Source of the DNA: DASZIT01 sp963709665
GTDB taxonomy: Bacteria; Actinomycetota; Acidimicrobiia; Acidimicrobiales; RAAP-2
DNA: 64,000 nt
Assembly: GCA_963709665.1 (NCBI GenBank)
Contig: CAVPWU010000010.1
Location: 41,390 to 105,389 of the forward strand
Reading direction: 5' to 3'
How positions within the stretch are numbered: the first letter of the stretch is position 1; each line of letters starts with the position of its first letter. A model generated the notes under the pieces. That model had not been told where the DNA came from. It worked only from the letters and a program-made list of their open reading frames with translations, and made no database searches. Shown one piece after another: positions 1-7,905 of this stretch. Position numbers and translations under genes: made by a program.

Positions 1-145
1 TCGGGTCCTCCCCGGCCAGACCCACCCCGATGTCGGCCACCACCACCCGGGCCCCCTCGGCGGCCGCCGCCAGGGCCACCGCCCGTCCGATGCCGCCGCC
101 GGCGCCGGTGATGGCGACCACCTTCCCGTCCAGGAATCCACTCAT
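1..145 (-). CDS. Short-chain dehydrogenase/reductase, N-terminal part (cut by window edge)
   Basis: Only the first 48 residues are in the window. They show the SDR Rossmann start: a beta strand, the glycine motif TGAGGGIG at residues 13-20, and the acidic end of the second strand (VVVADIG). The protein would be an NAD(P)-dependent oxidoreductase; the substrate cannot be told. The ATG at 145 follows a GAGGAGG ribosome site. It is divergent from the acyl-CoA synthetase at 379 and shares with it an intergenic region that carries a KstR-like palindrome, so a role in lipid or steroid breakdown is a fair inference. Confidence 0.85.
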   Translation of the reverse strand, partial: MSGFLDGKVVAITGAGGGIGRAVALAAAAEGARVVVADIGVGLAGEDP

Positions 146-208
146 GTCCGTTGCCTCCTCGTGGGGCCGTTGCCTGCCCGCCGACCGGCGGCCGGGTTGA
201 CCAAATAC

Positions 209-222
209 GAGAACATGTTCTA
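209..222. promoter_or_regulatory. KstR-like operator, divergent promoter
   Basis: GAGAACATGTTCTA fits the published KstR pattern TNNAACNNGTTNNA at all fixed positions except the first base. The inner 12 bases (210-221) are a perfect palindrome. It lies 64 bp upstream of the SDR start at 145 and 157 bp upstream of the synthetase start at 379. No KstR gene is in the window. Confidence 0.6.
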
Positions 223-378
223 GCGTTCCGGACCGGGTCGGCGCCACCCGGACCTGTCCGCGCTCTCCCCCTGCCCCGTCGGGACCACACCGTCGAACGG
301 GCCGGGCACAAGGCAACGACGGGGTGTCCGGCGGCCGACCGTCCGGTTCCGTCGAGGTAGTGCAGGGGGTAGGAGACC

Positions 379-1929
379 ATGGGTGATCTTGGATTCTGGG
401 CACTGGCCCACGAGGACCCGGAGCATCTGGCCCTGGTCGACCCGGACGGCACCGAGTTCACCGCCGCCGAGCTGCTGGCCCGGACCAACCAGGTGGTGCA
501 CGCCTTCCGTCAGCTGAACCTCCGGCCCGGCGACGTGGTGGCCACCCTGCTGCCCAACGGTGTGGAGGTGTTCGAGCTGTACCTGGCCTGCCTCCAGGCC
601 GGCTGGTACCTGGTGCCCATCAACCACCACCTCATCGCCCCCGAGGTGGCGTACATCCTGAAGGACGCCCCGGCCAAGGTCTTCGTGGCCCACGAGCGGT
701 TCGCCGACGTGGCCCTCGACGCCGCCGAGGAGGCCGAGCTGCCGTCCTCGGTCTGCTTCGGGGTGGGCGACATCCTCGGCTTCACCTCCTACGCCCGGGC
801 CCGGGACGCCCAGCCGACCACCGATCCCGAGGACCGGACCATCGGCGACATCATGAACTACACCTCGGGCACCACCGGCAACCCCAAGGGCGTGTTCCGT
901 CCCCTCAGCGGCCTCTCGCCGGAGGAGGCGGCCCTCAGCGTGTCCGGGCTCCTCTTCCTGTTCGGCATCCAGCCCCAGGACGACAACGTCCACATCGTCG
1001 GCTCGCCGCTCTACCACACCGCCGTCATGCGCTACTCGGGCGCCTCCATCCACCTCGGCCACACCGTGGTGCTCATGGACAAGTGGATCCCCGAGGACAT
1101 GCTCCGGCTCATCGAGCAGTACCGGGTGACCACCTCCCACATGGTGCCCACCCAGTTCCACCGCCTGCTGGCCCTCCCCGAGGAGACCCGGGACCGCTAC
1201 GACGTCTCGTCGCTGCGGCACATGATCCACGCCGCCGCCCCCTGCCCCATCGACGTGAAGCACAAGATGATCGCCTGGTGGGGGGATTCCATCGACGAGT
1301 ACTACGCCGCCACCGAGGGGGGCGGCACCCTGGTCACCGCCCAGGAGTGGCTGACCAAGCCCGGGACGGTCGGTCGGGCGTGGCCCATCTCGGAGATCGC
1401 CATCTTCGACGACGAAGGCAACCGGGTCGAGGAGCCGAATGTCATCGGCACCGTCTACATGTCCATGCAGACCGGCGACTTCGAGTACCACAAGGACGAG
1501 GAGAAGACCCGGAAGAACCGGATCGGGAAGTTCTTCACGGTGGGCGACGTGGGGCTCATCGACGAGGACGGCTACCTCTTCCTCCGGGACCGCAAGATCG
1601 ACATGATCATCTCCGGGGGCGCCAACATCTACCCCGCCGAGATCGAGAACGTGCTGCTCGGCTTCCCCAAGATCGGCGACGTGGCCGTCTTCGGCATCCC
1701 CAACGACGACTGGGGCGAGGAGGTCAAGGCGGTCATCGAGCCGGCCGAGGGGGTGGAGCCGTCACCGGAGCTGGCCGAGGAGATCCTGGCCTACTGCGCC
1801 GACCGGCTGGCCAAGTTCAAGACGCCCAAGTCGATCGACTTCACCGACGCCATGCCGCGGGACCCCAACGGCAAGCTGTACAAGCGCAAGCTCCGCGACC
1901 CGTACTGGGTGGGCCGGGAGAAGATCTGA
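379..1929 (+). CDS. Acyl-CoA synthetase (AMP-binding, FadD-type)
   Basis: This 516-residue protein has the complete ANL-superfamily plan and should activate a carboxylic acid to its CoA thioester through an acyl-adenylate. The ATP-binding loop YTSGTTGNPKG lies near residues 160-170, the hinge region DRKIDMIISGGANIYPAEIE near 408-427, and the catalytic lysine in PNGKLYKRKLRD near residue 499. The ATG has an AGGAG site a few bases upstream. The gene is convergent with the thioesterase ending at 1945 and has a KstR-like palindrome in its upstream region. The substrate is unknown; fatty, bile or sterol side-chain acids are all possible. Confidence 0.9.
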   Translation: MGDLGFWALAHEDPEHLALVDPDGTEFTAAELLARTNQVVHAFRQLNLRPGDVVATLLPNGVEVFELYLACLQAGWYLVPINHHLIAPEVAYILKDAPAKVFVAHERFADVALDAAEEAELPSSVCFGVGDILGFTSYARARDAQPTTDPEDRTIGDIMNYTSGTTGNPKGVFRPLSGLSPEEAALSVSGLLFLFGIQPQDDNVHIVGSPLYHTAVMRYSGASIHLGHTVVLMDKWIPEDMLRLIEQYRVTTSHMVPTQFHRLLALPEETRDRYDVSSLRHMIHAAAPCPIDVKHKMIAWWGDSIDEYYAATEGGGTLVTAQEWLTKPGTVGRAWPISEIAIFDDEGNRVEEPNVIGTVYMSMQTGDFEYHKDEEKTRKNRIGKFFTVGDVGLIDEDGYLFLRDRKIDMIISGGANIYPAEIENVLLGFPKIGDVAVFGIPNDDWGEEVKAVIEPAEGVEPSPELAEEILAYCADRLAKFKTPKSIDFTDAMPRDPNGKLYKRKLRDPYWVGREKI

Positions 1930-1944
1930 TCCGTCGCCGGTGGG

Positions 1945-2697
1945 CTACCCGGCCGGCGTTCCCGGATGGACGTCGGAGGCGGCCCCCCGGCGGAGGGCCT
2001 CGGCCCGGACGGCATCCATCATCACCGGGTCGACACCGTCGACGTTCCCCTCGGCGATGGCCAGCAGCTGGGTCGGGTCCACCATGATGAACACCCCCTC
2101 CGCCTCGGCGGTGAGAACATCGTCGTCACGGTAGATGGCGGCCTCGGCGAACACCTTCCGGCCCTGGTGACGCACCACCCGCGCCTCGATGCGCAGGTCG
2201 GTGAGGAGCGGGGTCGGCTTCCGGTAGCGGACGGTGAGGGTGCCGGTCATCCCCGGGAGGCTGGCGGCCAGCAGGGCGGCCCCCAGCACCTCGTCGAACG
2301 TCTCGGCGATGATCCCACCGTGCACGCAGGTGGGGGGGCCCTGGTAGGGATAGCCGAAGTTGGCGGTGCCGGCGATGGCCGGGAACCCGCCGTCGGCCCC
2401 CTCGACGATGACCACCCGGACCGGGGGGGCCATCGGGTTGCAGAGTCCCAGGATCGGGCTGGTGGGGAAGAACTCCTGGGCGGGCGCCCGGAGGTCGGGG
2501 GGCCGGCGGGCCAGCATCTCCGGTCCCGACGCCTGGGCCAGGCCCCGGTTGACCTCCTCCACCGCCTCGGCCGCCGCCACCAGGGCGGCGGTGTCCACGT
2601 CGGCCGACACCGTGGTGTCGATGGTCACCCGCAGGGCGTCGGCCAACCGGATCCGGGCCTCCACCGCCTCGGCGGGGGAGGTGCCGAGGTCGGTCAT
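1945..2697 (-). CDS. PaaI-type hotdog thioesterase
   Basis: The 250-residue protein has a C-terminal hotdog domain. The helix signature reads CVHGGIIAETFDEVLG and is followed by the strand GTLTVRYRKPTPL, which is typical of PaaI/THEM4-like acyl-CoA thioesterases. The N-terminal 90 residues are a helical extension ending in a proline-rich linker. The ATG overlaps the stop of the upstream crotonase by four bases (ATGA), so the two are co-transcribed and translationally coupled. The likely role is hydrolysis of an acyl-CoA intermediate, perhaps to free CoA. The same domain occurs again at 20923-21586, also beside CoA ligases. Confidence 0.85.
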   Translation of the reverse strand: MTDLGTSPAEAVEARIRLADALRVTIDTTVSADVDTAALVAAAEAVEEVNRGLAQASGPEMLARRPPDLRAPAQEFFPTSPILGLCNPMAPPVRVVIVEGADGGFPAIAGTANFGYPYQGPPTCVHGGIIAETFDEVLGAALLAASLPGMTGTLTVRYRKPTPLLTDLRIEARVVRHQGRKVFAEAAIYRDDDVLTAEAEGVFIMVDPTQLLAIAEGNVDGVDPVMMDAVRAEALRRGAASDVHPGTPAG

Positions 2698-3488
2698 CGG
2701 CGCTGGAAGTTGGCCGGTCGCTTTTCGGCGAACGCCTTCTGCCCCTCCTTGGCGTCCTCGGTGGCGAAGATGGGCCAGCCGAACTCGAGCTCCATGGCCA
2801 GCGCCTGCTCCTCGGGGATCCCCTCGGTGGCCTTGACCGAGGCCTTGATGGCCTCCACCGCCAGCGGACCGTTGGCGGCGATCACCTCGGCGATCTCCAG
2901 GGCGGTCTCGAGGGCGGTGCCGTCGGGTACCACCCGCCCGATCAGCCCGATCTCCTTGGCCTCCGGGGCGGAGACCTCCCGGGCGGTGAGCAACAGGTCC
3001 ATGGCCACGGTGAAGGGGATCTGCCGGCGGAGGCGCACGGTGGAGCCACCCAGGGGGAAGAGCCCCCGGCGGGCCTCGAAGACGCCGAACTTGGCGCTCT
3101 CGCCGGCCACCCGGATGTCGGTGGCCTGGAGGATCTCCGTCCCTCCGGCCACCGCCCAGCCCTCCACGGCGGCGATCAGCGGCTTCTTCAGGGAGTAGTG
3201 GCGGAGGAGGGCCTTCCAGTGGAGGTCGGGGTCCTCGGTCATCCGGTGCTGGACCGACTCCATGCCGGGCCCGGACATCGACTTGAGGTCCATGCCGGCG
3301 CAGAAGGTCCCACCGGCCCCGGTGAGGATGGCGCACCGGATGTCGTCGTTGCCGTCGATCTCGTACCAGGCGTCGACCATGCCCACCAGCATCGGGCCGG
3401 AGAGGGCGTTCTTCGCCTCCGGCCGGTTCATGGTGACGATGGCTGTGGAGCCCCGGACCTCGAAGCTCAGGTGTTCGGTACCGCTCAC
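2694..3488 (-). CDS. Enoyl-CoA hydratase/isomerase (crotonase family)
   Basis: A 264-residue crotonase fold protein. The oxyanion-hole segment GGTFCAGMDL and the second glycine segment GWAVAGGTEILQATD are present. Both glutamates expected of a true hydratase can be placed: one in GGTEI and one in FGVFEARRGLFP. It should add water to a trans-2-enoyl-CoA. I chose the GTG at 3488 because a GGGGAGG site stands directly upstream and the preceding in-frame sequence is low-complexity. It is first in a two-gene operon with the thioesterase. A KstR-like palindrome lies about 90 bp upstream. Confidence 0.88.
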   Translation of the reverse strand: MSGTEHLSFEVRGSTAIVTMNRPEAKNALSGPMLVGMVDAWYEIDGNDDIRCAILTGAGGTFCAGMDLKSMSGPGMESVQHRMTEDPDLHWKALLRHYSLKKPLIAAVEGWAVAGGTEILQATDIRVAGESAKFGVFEARRGLFPLGGSTVRLRRQIPFTVAMDLLLTAREVSAPEAKEIGLIGRVVPDGTALETALEIAEVIAANGPLAVEAIKASVKATEGIPEEQALAMELEFGWPIFATEDAKEGQKAFAEKRPANFQRR

Positions 3489-3578
3489 GTTTCCTCCCCT
3501 AGGTGCCGGACGGGTCCCGGGTGCCCCCGGTCGCCGGTGCGTCGCACCGGGCAGGGTGGGGCCAACCGCCCGTTGAAG

Positions 3579-3592
3579 TAGAACGCATTCTA
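3579..3592. promoter_or_regulatory. KstR-like operator upstream of crotonase-thioesterase operon
   Basis: TAGAACGCATTCTA matches TNNAACNNGTTNNA with one mismatch (ATT for GTT). Symmetry extends outward to 3577-3594, where 16 of 18 positions pair. It lies 91 bp upstream of the GTG at 3488. The gene at 3623 ends rather than starts here, so the operon 3488-1945 is the natural target. Confidence 0.55.
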
Positions 3593-3622
3593 CTTTCGTG
3601 GCACCGGAGGGGCGCCAGTCGC

Positions 3623-4768
3623 TCAGTAGGCCCGGAGTGCCTGTTCGAGGTCGACGACCGGCAGGTCGACGGAGTGGAGCATGAACGACTGGAACTCGCC
3701 GGCGTCGGTGACGGCCTGGGTGAAGGCGACCTGGACCGGCGGGTCGGCCAGCATGGCGTCGCACACCATGCATCCGTTGGCCCAGGCCGGCTCCGGTCCG
3801 ACGTCCACCGAGTAGCGGAGGGTCACGGTCCCGGCGGAGACGAGCCGGAACCAGTCGGGCGGAAGGGCGGCGGCCAGCGGCACGGCCACGAGGCTCAACG
3901 GGAGGTACCGCCACTGGGTGACCGGAGGATCGGAGGGCTGGCCGAGTCGATGGGTGCCGTCGTCGGGGGGGATGCAGACGCCGGCGATCACCGTCGTCAC
4001 CTCCCCGCACCGATAGCAGTACATCCGAAGTCCCAGCACGGACACCGCGGTACGAGGTCCGGCGGAGACCACTGGTGGAGCCACCTCCATCGACGTCGCC
4101 GGCCACGTCAGTCCGGGCGCCGTCTCGTCGTCCTCGTCCTCCTCGATGTCGCTGACGGCGCCGAACACGTTGTAGGTGACCCGCTCCTCCGAGCTCCGTG
4201 CCTCGGGGGTCGACGGCGTGGCGGTGGTCGTCGACGACCCGTCTCCCGACACCTGGTCCCCCGGCTCCGACGCCACCGGGTTGCGGGGTGACGGCCGGCC
4301 GGCTGACCTGAGCACCGCCAGGTCGTGGACCGACCGGGGACCCGACTCCGGCGTGGCGGCCGGCGGCGCACCCGGGCGCTCGGCCGCCGGGGGCACCGTT
4401 GCCGATGCTCCCTCCTTCGGGACGGTGGGTGCGACGGTGGACGAGTCCACGCCTCCCGCGGTCACCGGTTCCGGGTGGGCGGGGACGACCATCGGAGCGG
4501 GGGCGGCCGGGGCAGCGGTGGCGGCCGGTGGAGCGGGGGCGGCCGGTGGAGCGGGGGCGGCCGGCACCACCGGCGTGGCAGCAGGTCCGGCGTGGGAGCC
4601 GTGGCCGTTGCCGTTGGTCGCCGCCGGCAGCCATCGAGCCACGTGGTCGAGCTCGGAGCCGGCGGGCACGAACCACGCCGAGCGGCCGGCGTCCCACTGG
4701 ACACCCACCGCCTGGGCCATGTGGAACTCCGCCTCCGGCACCTCGAGGTAGATCACCTCACCGGGCAC
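3623..4768 (-). CDS. DUF5710-like protein with proline/alanine linker and Cys-pair C-terminal domain
   Basis: Function unknown. Residues about 4-45 (IYLEVPEAEFHMAQAVGVQW to the tryptophan-rich end) look like DUF5710, a small domain often fused to primase or helicase-like proteins. About 160 residues of Pro/Ala/Thr-rich, low-complexity linker follow, with short tandem PAPPAAPAPPAA repeats. An acidic patch (EEDEDDE) comes next. The C-terminal region carries CYRC and, about 75 residues on, CMVC, which could bind zinc. I prefer the GTG at 4768 because GGGGGGAG precedes it; an in-frame GTG at 4837 is the alternative. It is a single gene, unlike its metabolic neighbours. Confidence 0.65.
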   Translation of the reverse strand: MPGEVIYLEVPEAEFHMAQAVGVQWDAGRSAWFVPAGSELDHVARWLPAATNGNGHGSHAGPAATPVVPAAPAPPAAPAPPAATAAPAAPAPMVVPAHPEPVTAGGVDSSTVAPTVPKEGASATVPPAAERPGAPPAATPESGPRSVHDLAVLRSAGRPSPRNPVASEPGDQVSGDGSSTTTATPSTPEARSSEERVTYNVFGAVSDIEEDEDDETAPGLTWPATSMEVAPPVVSAGPRTAVSVLGLRMYCYRCGEVTTVIAGVCIPPDDGTHRLGQPSDPPVTQWRYLPLSLVAVPLAAALPPDWFRLVSAGTVTLRYSVDVGPEPAWANGCMVCDAMLADPPVQVAFTQAVTDAGEFQSFMLHSVDLPVVDLEQALRAY

Positions 4769-5015
4769 AGCCGACTCCCCCCACCGTCCGCCGCTCCCGT
4801 TGACGATCGCTCGCGCACTCCGTGTGCATGCGACCACAAGATAGTAGGTCGTCCAGGTAATTGTCGCCGATGTACCGAACGGTCACCCCACTCCCGGTCC
4901 GGGATGTCCGGGGAAGCCATCAAAGGGTACGGGAGACAGCGAGACCAGGTGCCCCGAGAGGCTATGGGGGCACGCAGGAGTCAGGGGATGTGGGGGTGGC
5001 GGGCGCGCGGCCTAC

Positions 5016-5031
5016 CCCCGGCGGGCCGGGG
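5016..5031 (-). terminator. Possible hairpin terminator after the thiolase gene
   Basis: CCCCGG, a four-base loop and CCGGGG form a six-pair GC stem 33 bases beyond the thiolase stop at 5064. There is no T-run, as is common in high-GC actinobacteria, so this is weak evidence. The rest of 4769-5063 shows no gene. Confidence 0.35.
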
Positions 5032-5063
5032 TCCGATCGGGCTCCGGGCTACGCCCGGCGGGG

Positions 5064-6224
5064 TCAGATCCGTTCGATGACGGTGCCGGTGGCCAGTGCC
5101 CCGCCGCAGCACATGGTGACCAGGGCCAGCGAGCCGTCCGACCGTTCGAGCTCGTGCAGGGCGGTGGTGATGAGGCGGGCACCCGTGGAGCCGACCGGGT
5201 GGCCGAGGGCGATCGCCCCCCCGTTCACGTTGACCTTGTCCCAGTCGACCTCGTGCTCCTTGCCCCACGACATCACCACCGAGGCGAACGCCTCGTTGAC
5301 TTCGAAGAGGTCGATGTCGGCCATGGTCATGCCGGCCTTCTTCAGGACGTCGGTGGTGGCGGCGATGGGCCCGTCGAGGTGGTAGTAGGGATCCGACCCG
5401 ACCAGGGTCTGGGCGACGATACGGGCCCGGGGGCGCAGGCCCGCCTGGCGGGCCCGGTCCTCGGACATCCAGAGGACGGCGGCGGCGCCGTCGGAGATCT
5501 GGGAGCTGTTGCCGGCGGTGTGCATCCCGTCGGGAAGGACCGGCTTCAGACCGGCCAGGCCCTCACGGGTGGTGTCCCGTGGCCCCTGGTCCTTGCTGAC
5601 GATGGTGCGCTCGCCGGTCGGTCCGTCGGCTCCCACCACCGGGGCCTCGAGCGGGGCGATCTCCCGGTCGAACCGGCCCTCGGCCACGGCGACGGCCGCC
5701 TTGCGCTGCGACTCGAAGCCCAGCCAGTCGACGTCGTCCCGGGTGATGCCGTACTTGGTGGCGATCCGCTCGGCCGCCCCGAACTGGTCGGGCATGTCCC
5801 ACGGGAAGTTCTCCGGCCTGGACCGCCCCGGACCGTTGAAGGCGTTGGCGCCGAGACCGACCCGGCTCATCGCCTCCACCCCGCAGGCGATGCCGACGTC
5901 GATGGCACCGGCGTTGACCAGGTTGGCCACGAAGTGGTTGGCCTGCTGGGCCGAGCCACACTGGCAGTCGACCGTGGTCGCCGCCGTCTCGTAGGGGAGG
6001 CCCTGGCTGAGCCAGGCGGTGCGGGTGACGTTGGACGCCTGTTCCCCGGCCTGGGTCACGCATCCACCCACGACCTGCTCGACCTCGGCCGGATCGATCC
6101 CGGCCCGCTTGACCAGCTCGACCTGGGCGTTGCCCAGCAGCTCGGCGGCGTGGAATCCGGAGAGCCAGCCGTTCCGCTTTCCGATCGGGGTGCGGACTGC
6201 TTCGACGATCACCGGTTGGGCCAT
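5064..6224 (-). CDS. Thiolase (acetyl-CoA C-acetyltransferase, FadA5-like)
   Basis: This 386-residue protein is a full-length degradative thiolase. The nucleophilic cysteine is in DCQCGSAQQA (Cys89), the active-site histidine in NGGAIALGHPVGSTGAR, and the acid-base cysteine in the C-terminal CCGGALATG. It should cleave a 3-oxoacyl-CoA to acetyl-CoA and a chain shortened by two carbons. A perfect KstR-type palindrome 77 bp upstream of the ATG suggests a role like mycobacterial FadA5, the KstR-controlled thiolase of cholesterol side-chain breakdown. That specific assignment is inference. Divergent from the riboswitch-controlled transporter. Confidence 0.9.
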   Translation of the reverse strand: MAQPVIVEAVRTPIGKRNGWLSGFHAAELLGNAQVELVKRAGIDPAEVEQVVGGCVTQAGEQASNVTRTAWLSQGLPYETAATTVDCQCGSAQQANHFVANLVNAGAIDVGIACGVEAMSRVGLGANAFNGPGRSRPENFPWDMPDQFGAAERIATKYGITRDDVDWLGFESQRKAAVAVAEGRFDREIAPLEAPVVGADGPTGERTIVSKDQGPRDTTREGLAGLKPVLPDGMHTAGNSSQISDGAAAVLWMSEDRARQAGLRPRARIVAQTLVGSDPYYHLDGPIAATTDVLKKAGMTMADIDLFEVNEAFASVVMSWGKEHEVDWDKVNVNGGAIALGHPVGSTGARLITTALHELERSDGSLALVTMCCGGALATGTVIERI

Positions 6225-6300
6225 GACGGATCTCCCTTGGAGGTGCGAGTAGACGGGCGGTCGGGCCGTCGGTCGGGCCGACCGGTACAGGGGAGGAGTA

Positions 6301-6314
6301 TAGAACGCGTTCTA
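6301..6314. promoter_or_regulatory. KstR-like operator (perfect palindrome) upstream of thiolase
   Basis: TAGAACGCGTTCTA is a perfect 14-bp palindrome and an exact match to TNNAACNNGTTNNA. It lies 77 bp upstream of the thiolase ATG at 6224 and 47 bp before the TPP riboswitch of the divergent transporter. It is the strongest of three such sites in the window. Confidence 0.75.
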
Positions 6315-6360
6315 GGCACGGGACCCGCCCGGGTCGTCCCCGGCGTGCGAGACTGGCCGG

Positions 6361-6446
6361 CACGGGAGCTCGGAAGGACCGGGCTGAGAGGGCGCCTGAC
6401 CGGCGCCGACCGCCGAACCTGCTCCGGGTAATGCCGGCGAAGGGAG
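6361..6446 (+). promoter_or_regulatory. TPP riboswitch (THI element)
   Basis: The conserved TPP-aptamer blocks appear in order: CGGGAGCTC, then GGGCTGAGAGGG (6380-6391), a variable hairpin, GAACCTGCTCCGG (6415-6427), and GTAATGCCGGCGAAGGGAG (6428-6446). The last block contains the AGGGAG ribosome site of the GTG at 6457. Thiamine pyrophosphate binding would therefore be expected to hide the ribosome site and block translation. Confidence 0.92.
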
Positions 6447-6456
6447 ACCGCCCACC

Positions 6457-7905
6457 GTGTCCACAGCCAGTGTGTTCGAGGGAGCACGCCCCGCCCGCTC
6501 CGGTGACCTGGTCACCGAGACCCAGGGGATGGCGCCCATCCCCGAGGATCAGCGGTACGGGGCGTCGTGGCGGAACTTCACCGTCTGGTTCGCCCCCAAC
6601 ATGGAGCTCTCCGGGGTGTTCACCGGCACCCTGGCCTTCGCCCTCGGGCTGGGCTTCCGGGCGGGTCTCGCCGCCATCGTCATCGGCGTGGTGCTGGGCA
6701 CGCTGCCGGTGGCCCTGCTGGCCACCTGGGGCCCGAAGACCGGCATGGGTCAGCTCCCCCTGGCCCGCCTGCCGTTCGGGCGGGCCATCTCCCTCCCCGC
6801 CGCCGTCCAGTGGCTCAGCGCCGTGGCATGGGACGGCCTGGTCGGACTGTTCGGTGGGGAGGCCGCCCAGCTCCTGTTCCACGTCCCGTTCGCGGTGGGC
6901 GTGCTCATCGTGCTGGCGGCCGAGGGCCTGTTCGGGTTCCTCGGCTACGAGTTCATCCACCAGCTCCAGCAGTGGGGCAGCGCCGTCCTGGCCGTCCTCT
7001 TCCTCGTCCTCACCGTCCGGGTGCTCCAGCACGGCCATCTCCCGCTCCACAACTCCGTCCACGGCGGCGAGGCGGTGGGGGCGTTCGTACTCATGACCAC
7101 CATCGCCTTCAGCGGGGCGTTCAGCTGGGCCAGCTACGCCTCGGACTACAGCCGGTACCAGTCGTCGTCCTCCCCGTCGGGCCCGATCTTCTGGTGGACC
7201 CTGGGGGGCATGGGCACCTCGTTCATCTGGGTCTACGCCCTCGGCCTGGCCGGGGCCCGGACCTTCGGGAACCAGACCGCCGCCGGCGTCCGGGCCCTGA
7301 TGGGCGGAGGGGTGCTCGGCGCCCTGGCCCTGATCGCCATCATGTTCGGCGCCGTCACCTCCAACGCCATGAACGACTACTCGGGGTCGCTGGCCGCCCA
7401 GGCCGGCGGGGTCAAGGTGAAGCGGACCTGGAGCGCGGTGGCGGGAACCGTGCTGGCCTTCTTCGTGATCCTCTGGATCCACGGCGGGGCCACCGCCTCC
7501 AAGTTCCAGAACATCCTGCTGTTCAGCGCCTACTGGATCGCCCCCTTCTTCGCCGTCATCCTCATCGACTGGCGCCGGCGGGGCGGGAGGGTCAGCCACC
7601 GACGCCTGGTCCGGCTCATGCGGTGGCGCAACCTCCCTCCCGGGATCCCCGCCCTGGTCGCCCTGGTCCTCGGGTTCGGCGCCATGATCCCGTTCATGGA
7701 CACCTCGCTGTACGTGGGACCGGTGGCCTCCCGGCTGGACGGAGCCGACCTCTCCTTCTACGTCGGCTTCGCGGTGGCTGCCGCCATCTATCTCCCGCTG
7801 CGCCACCTGGTCCCGCCGGATCGAGAGGACGTCGAGGCGACCGATCGGCAGGTCGCCGGCGACGACGATGTGGGGGCGGCGGCCGTGACCCGACCGGTCC
7901 CGTGA
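6457..7905 (+). CDS. NCS1-family nucleobase/thiamine-precursor permease
   Basis: A 482-residue polytopic membrane protein. Its N-terminal segment with NFTVWFAPNMELSGVFTGTL and the many hydrophobic segments that follow fit the nucleobase:cation symporter-1 family (CodB/CytX-like). The TPP riboswitch directly upstream suggests it imports thiamine or a precursor such as hydroxymethylpyrimidine rather than cytosine; that is inference from control. The GTG start is set by the riboswitch-embedded AGGGAG site 10 bases upstream. The acidic, non-membrane C-terminus is not conserved in the family as far as I know. The stop overlaps the next gene (GTGA). Confidence 0.87.
   Translation: MSTASVFEGARPARSGDLVTETQGMAPIPEDQRYGASWRNFTVWFAPNMELSGVFTGTLAFALGLGFRAGLAAIVIGVVLGTLPVALLATWGPKTGMGQLPLARLPFGRAISLPAAVQWLSAVAWDGLVGLFGGEAAQLLFHVPFAVGVLIVLAAEGLFGFLGYEFIHQLQQWGSAVLAVLFLVLTVRVLQHGHLPLHNSVHGGEAVGAFVLMTTIAFSGAFSWASYASDYSRYQSSSSPSGPIFWWTLGGMGTSFIWVYALGLAGARTFGNQTAAGVRALMGGGVLGALALIAIMFGAVTSNAMNDYSGSLAAQAGGVKVKRTWSAVAGTVLAFFVILWIHGGATASKFQNILLFSAYWIAPFFAVILIDWRRRGGRVSHRRLVRLMRWRNLPPGIPALVALVLGFGAMIPFMDTSLYVGPVASRLDGADLSFYVGFAVAAAIYLPLRHLVPPDREDVEATDRQVAGDDDVGAAAVTRPVP

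Noticed and set aside
4486..4570. Repeated GGAGCGGGGGCGGCCGGT-like units as a DNA repeat element
   Set aside because: They encode the tandem Pro/Ala linker of the protein at 3623-4768, so a separate repeat element is not needed.
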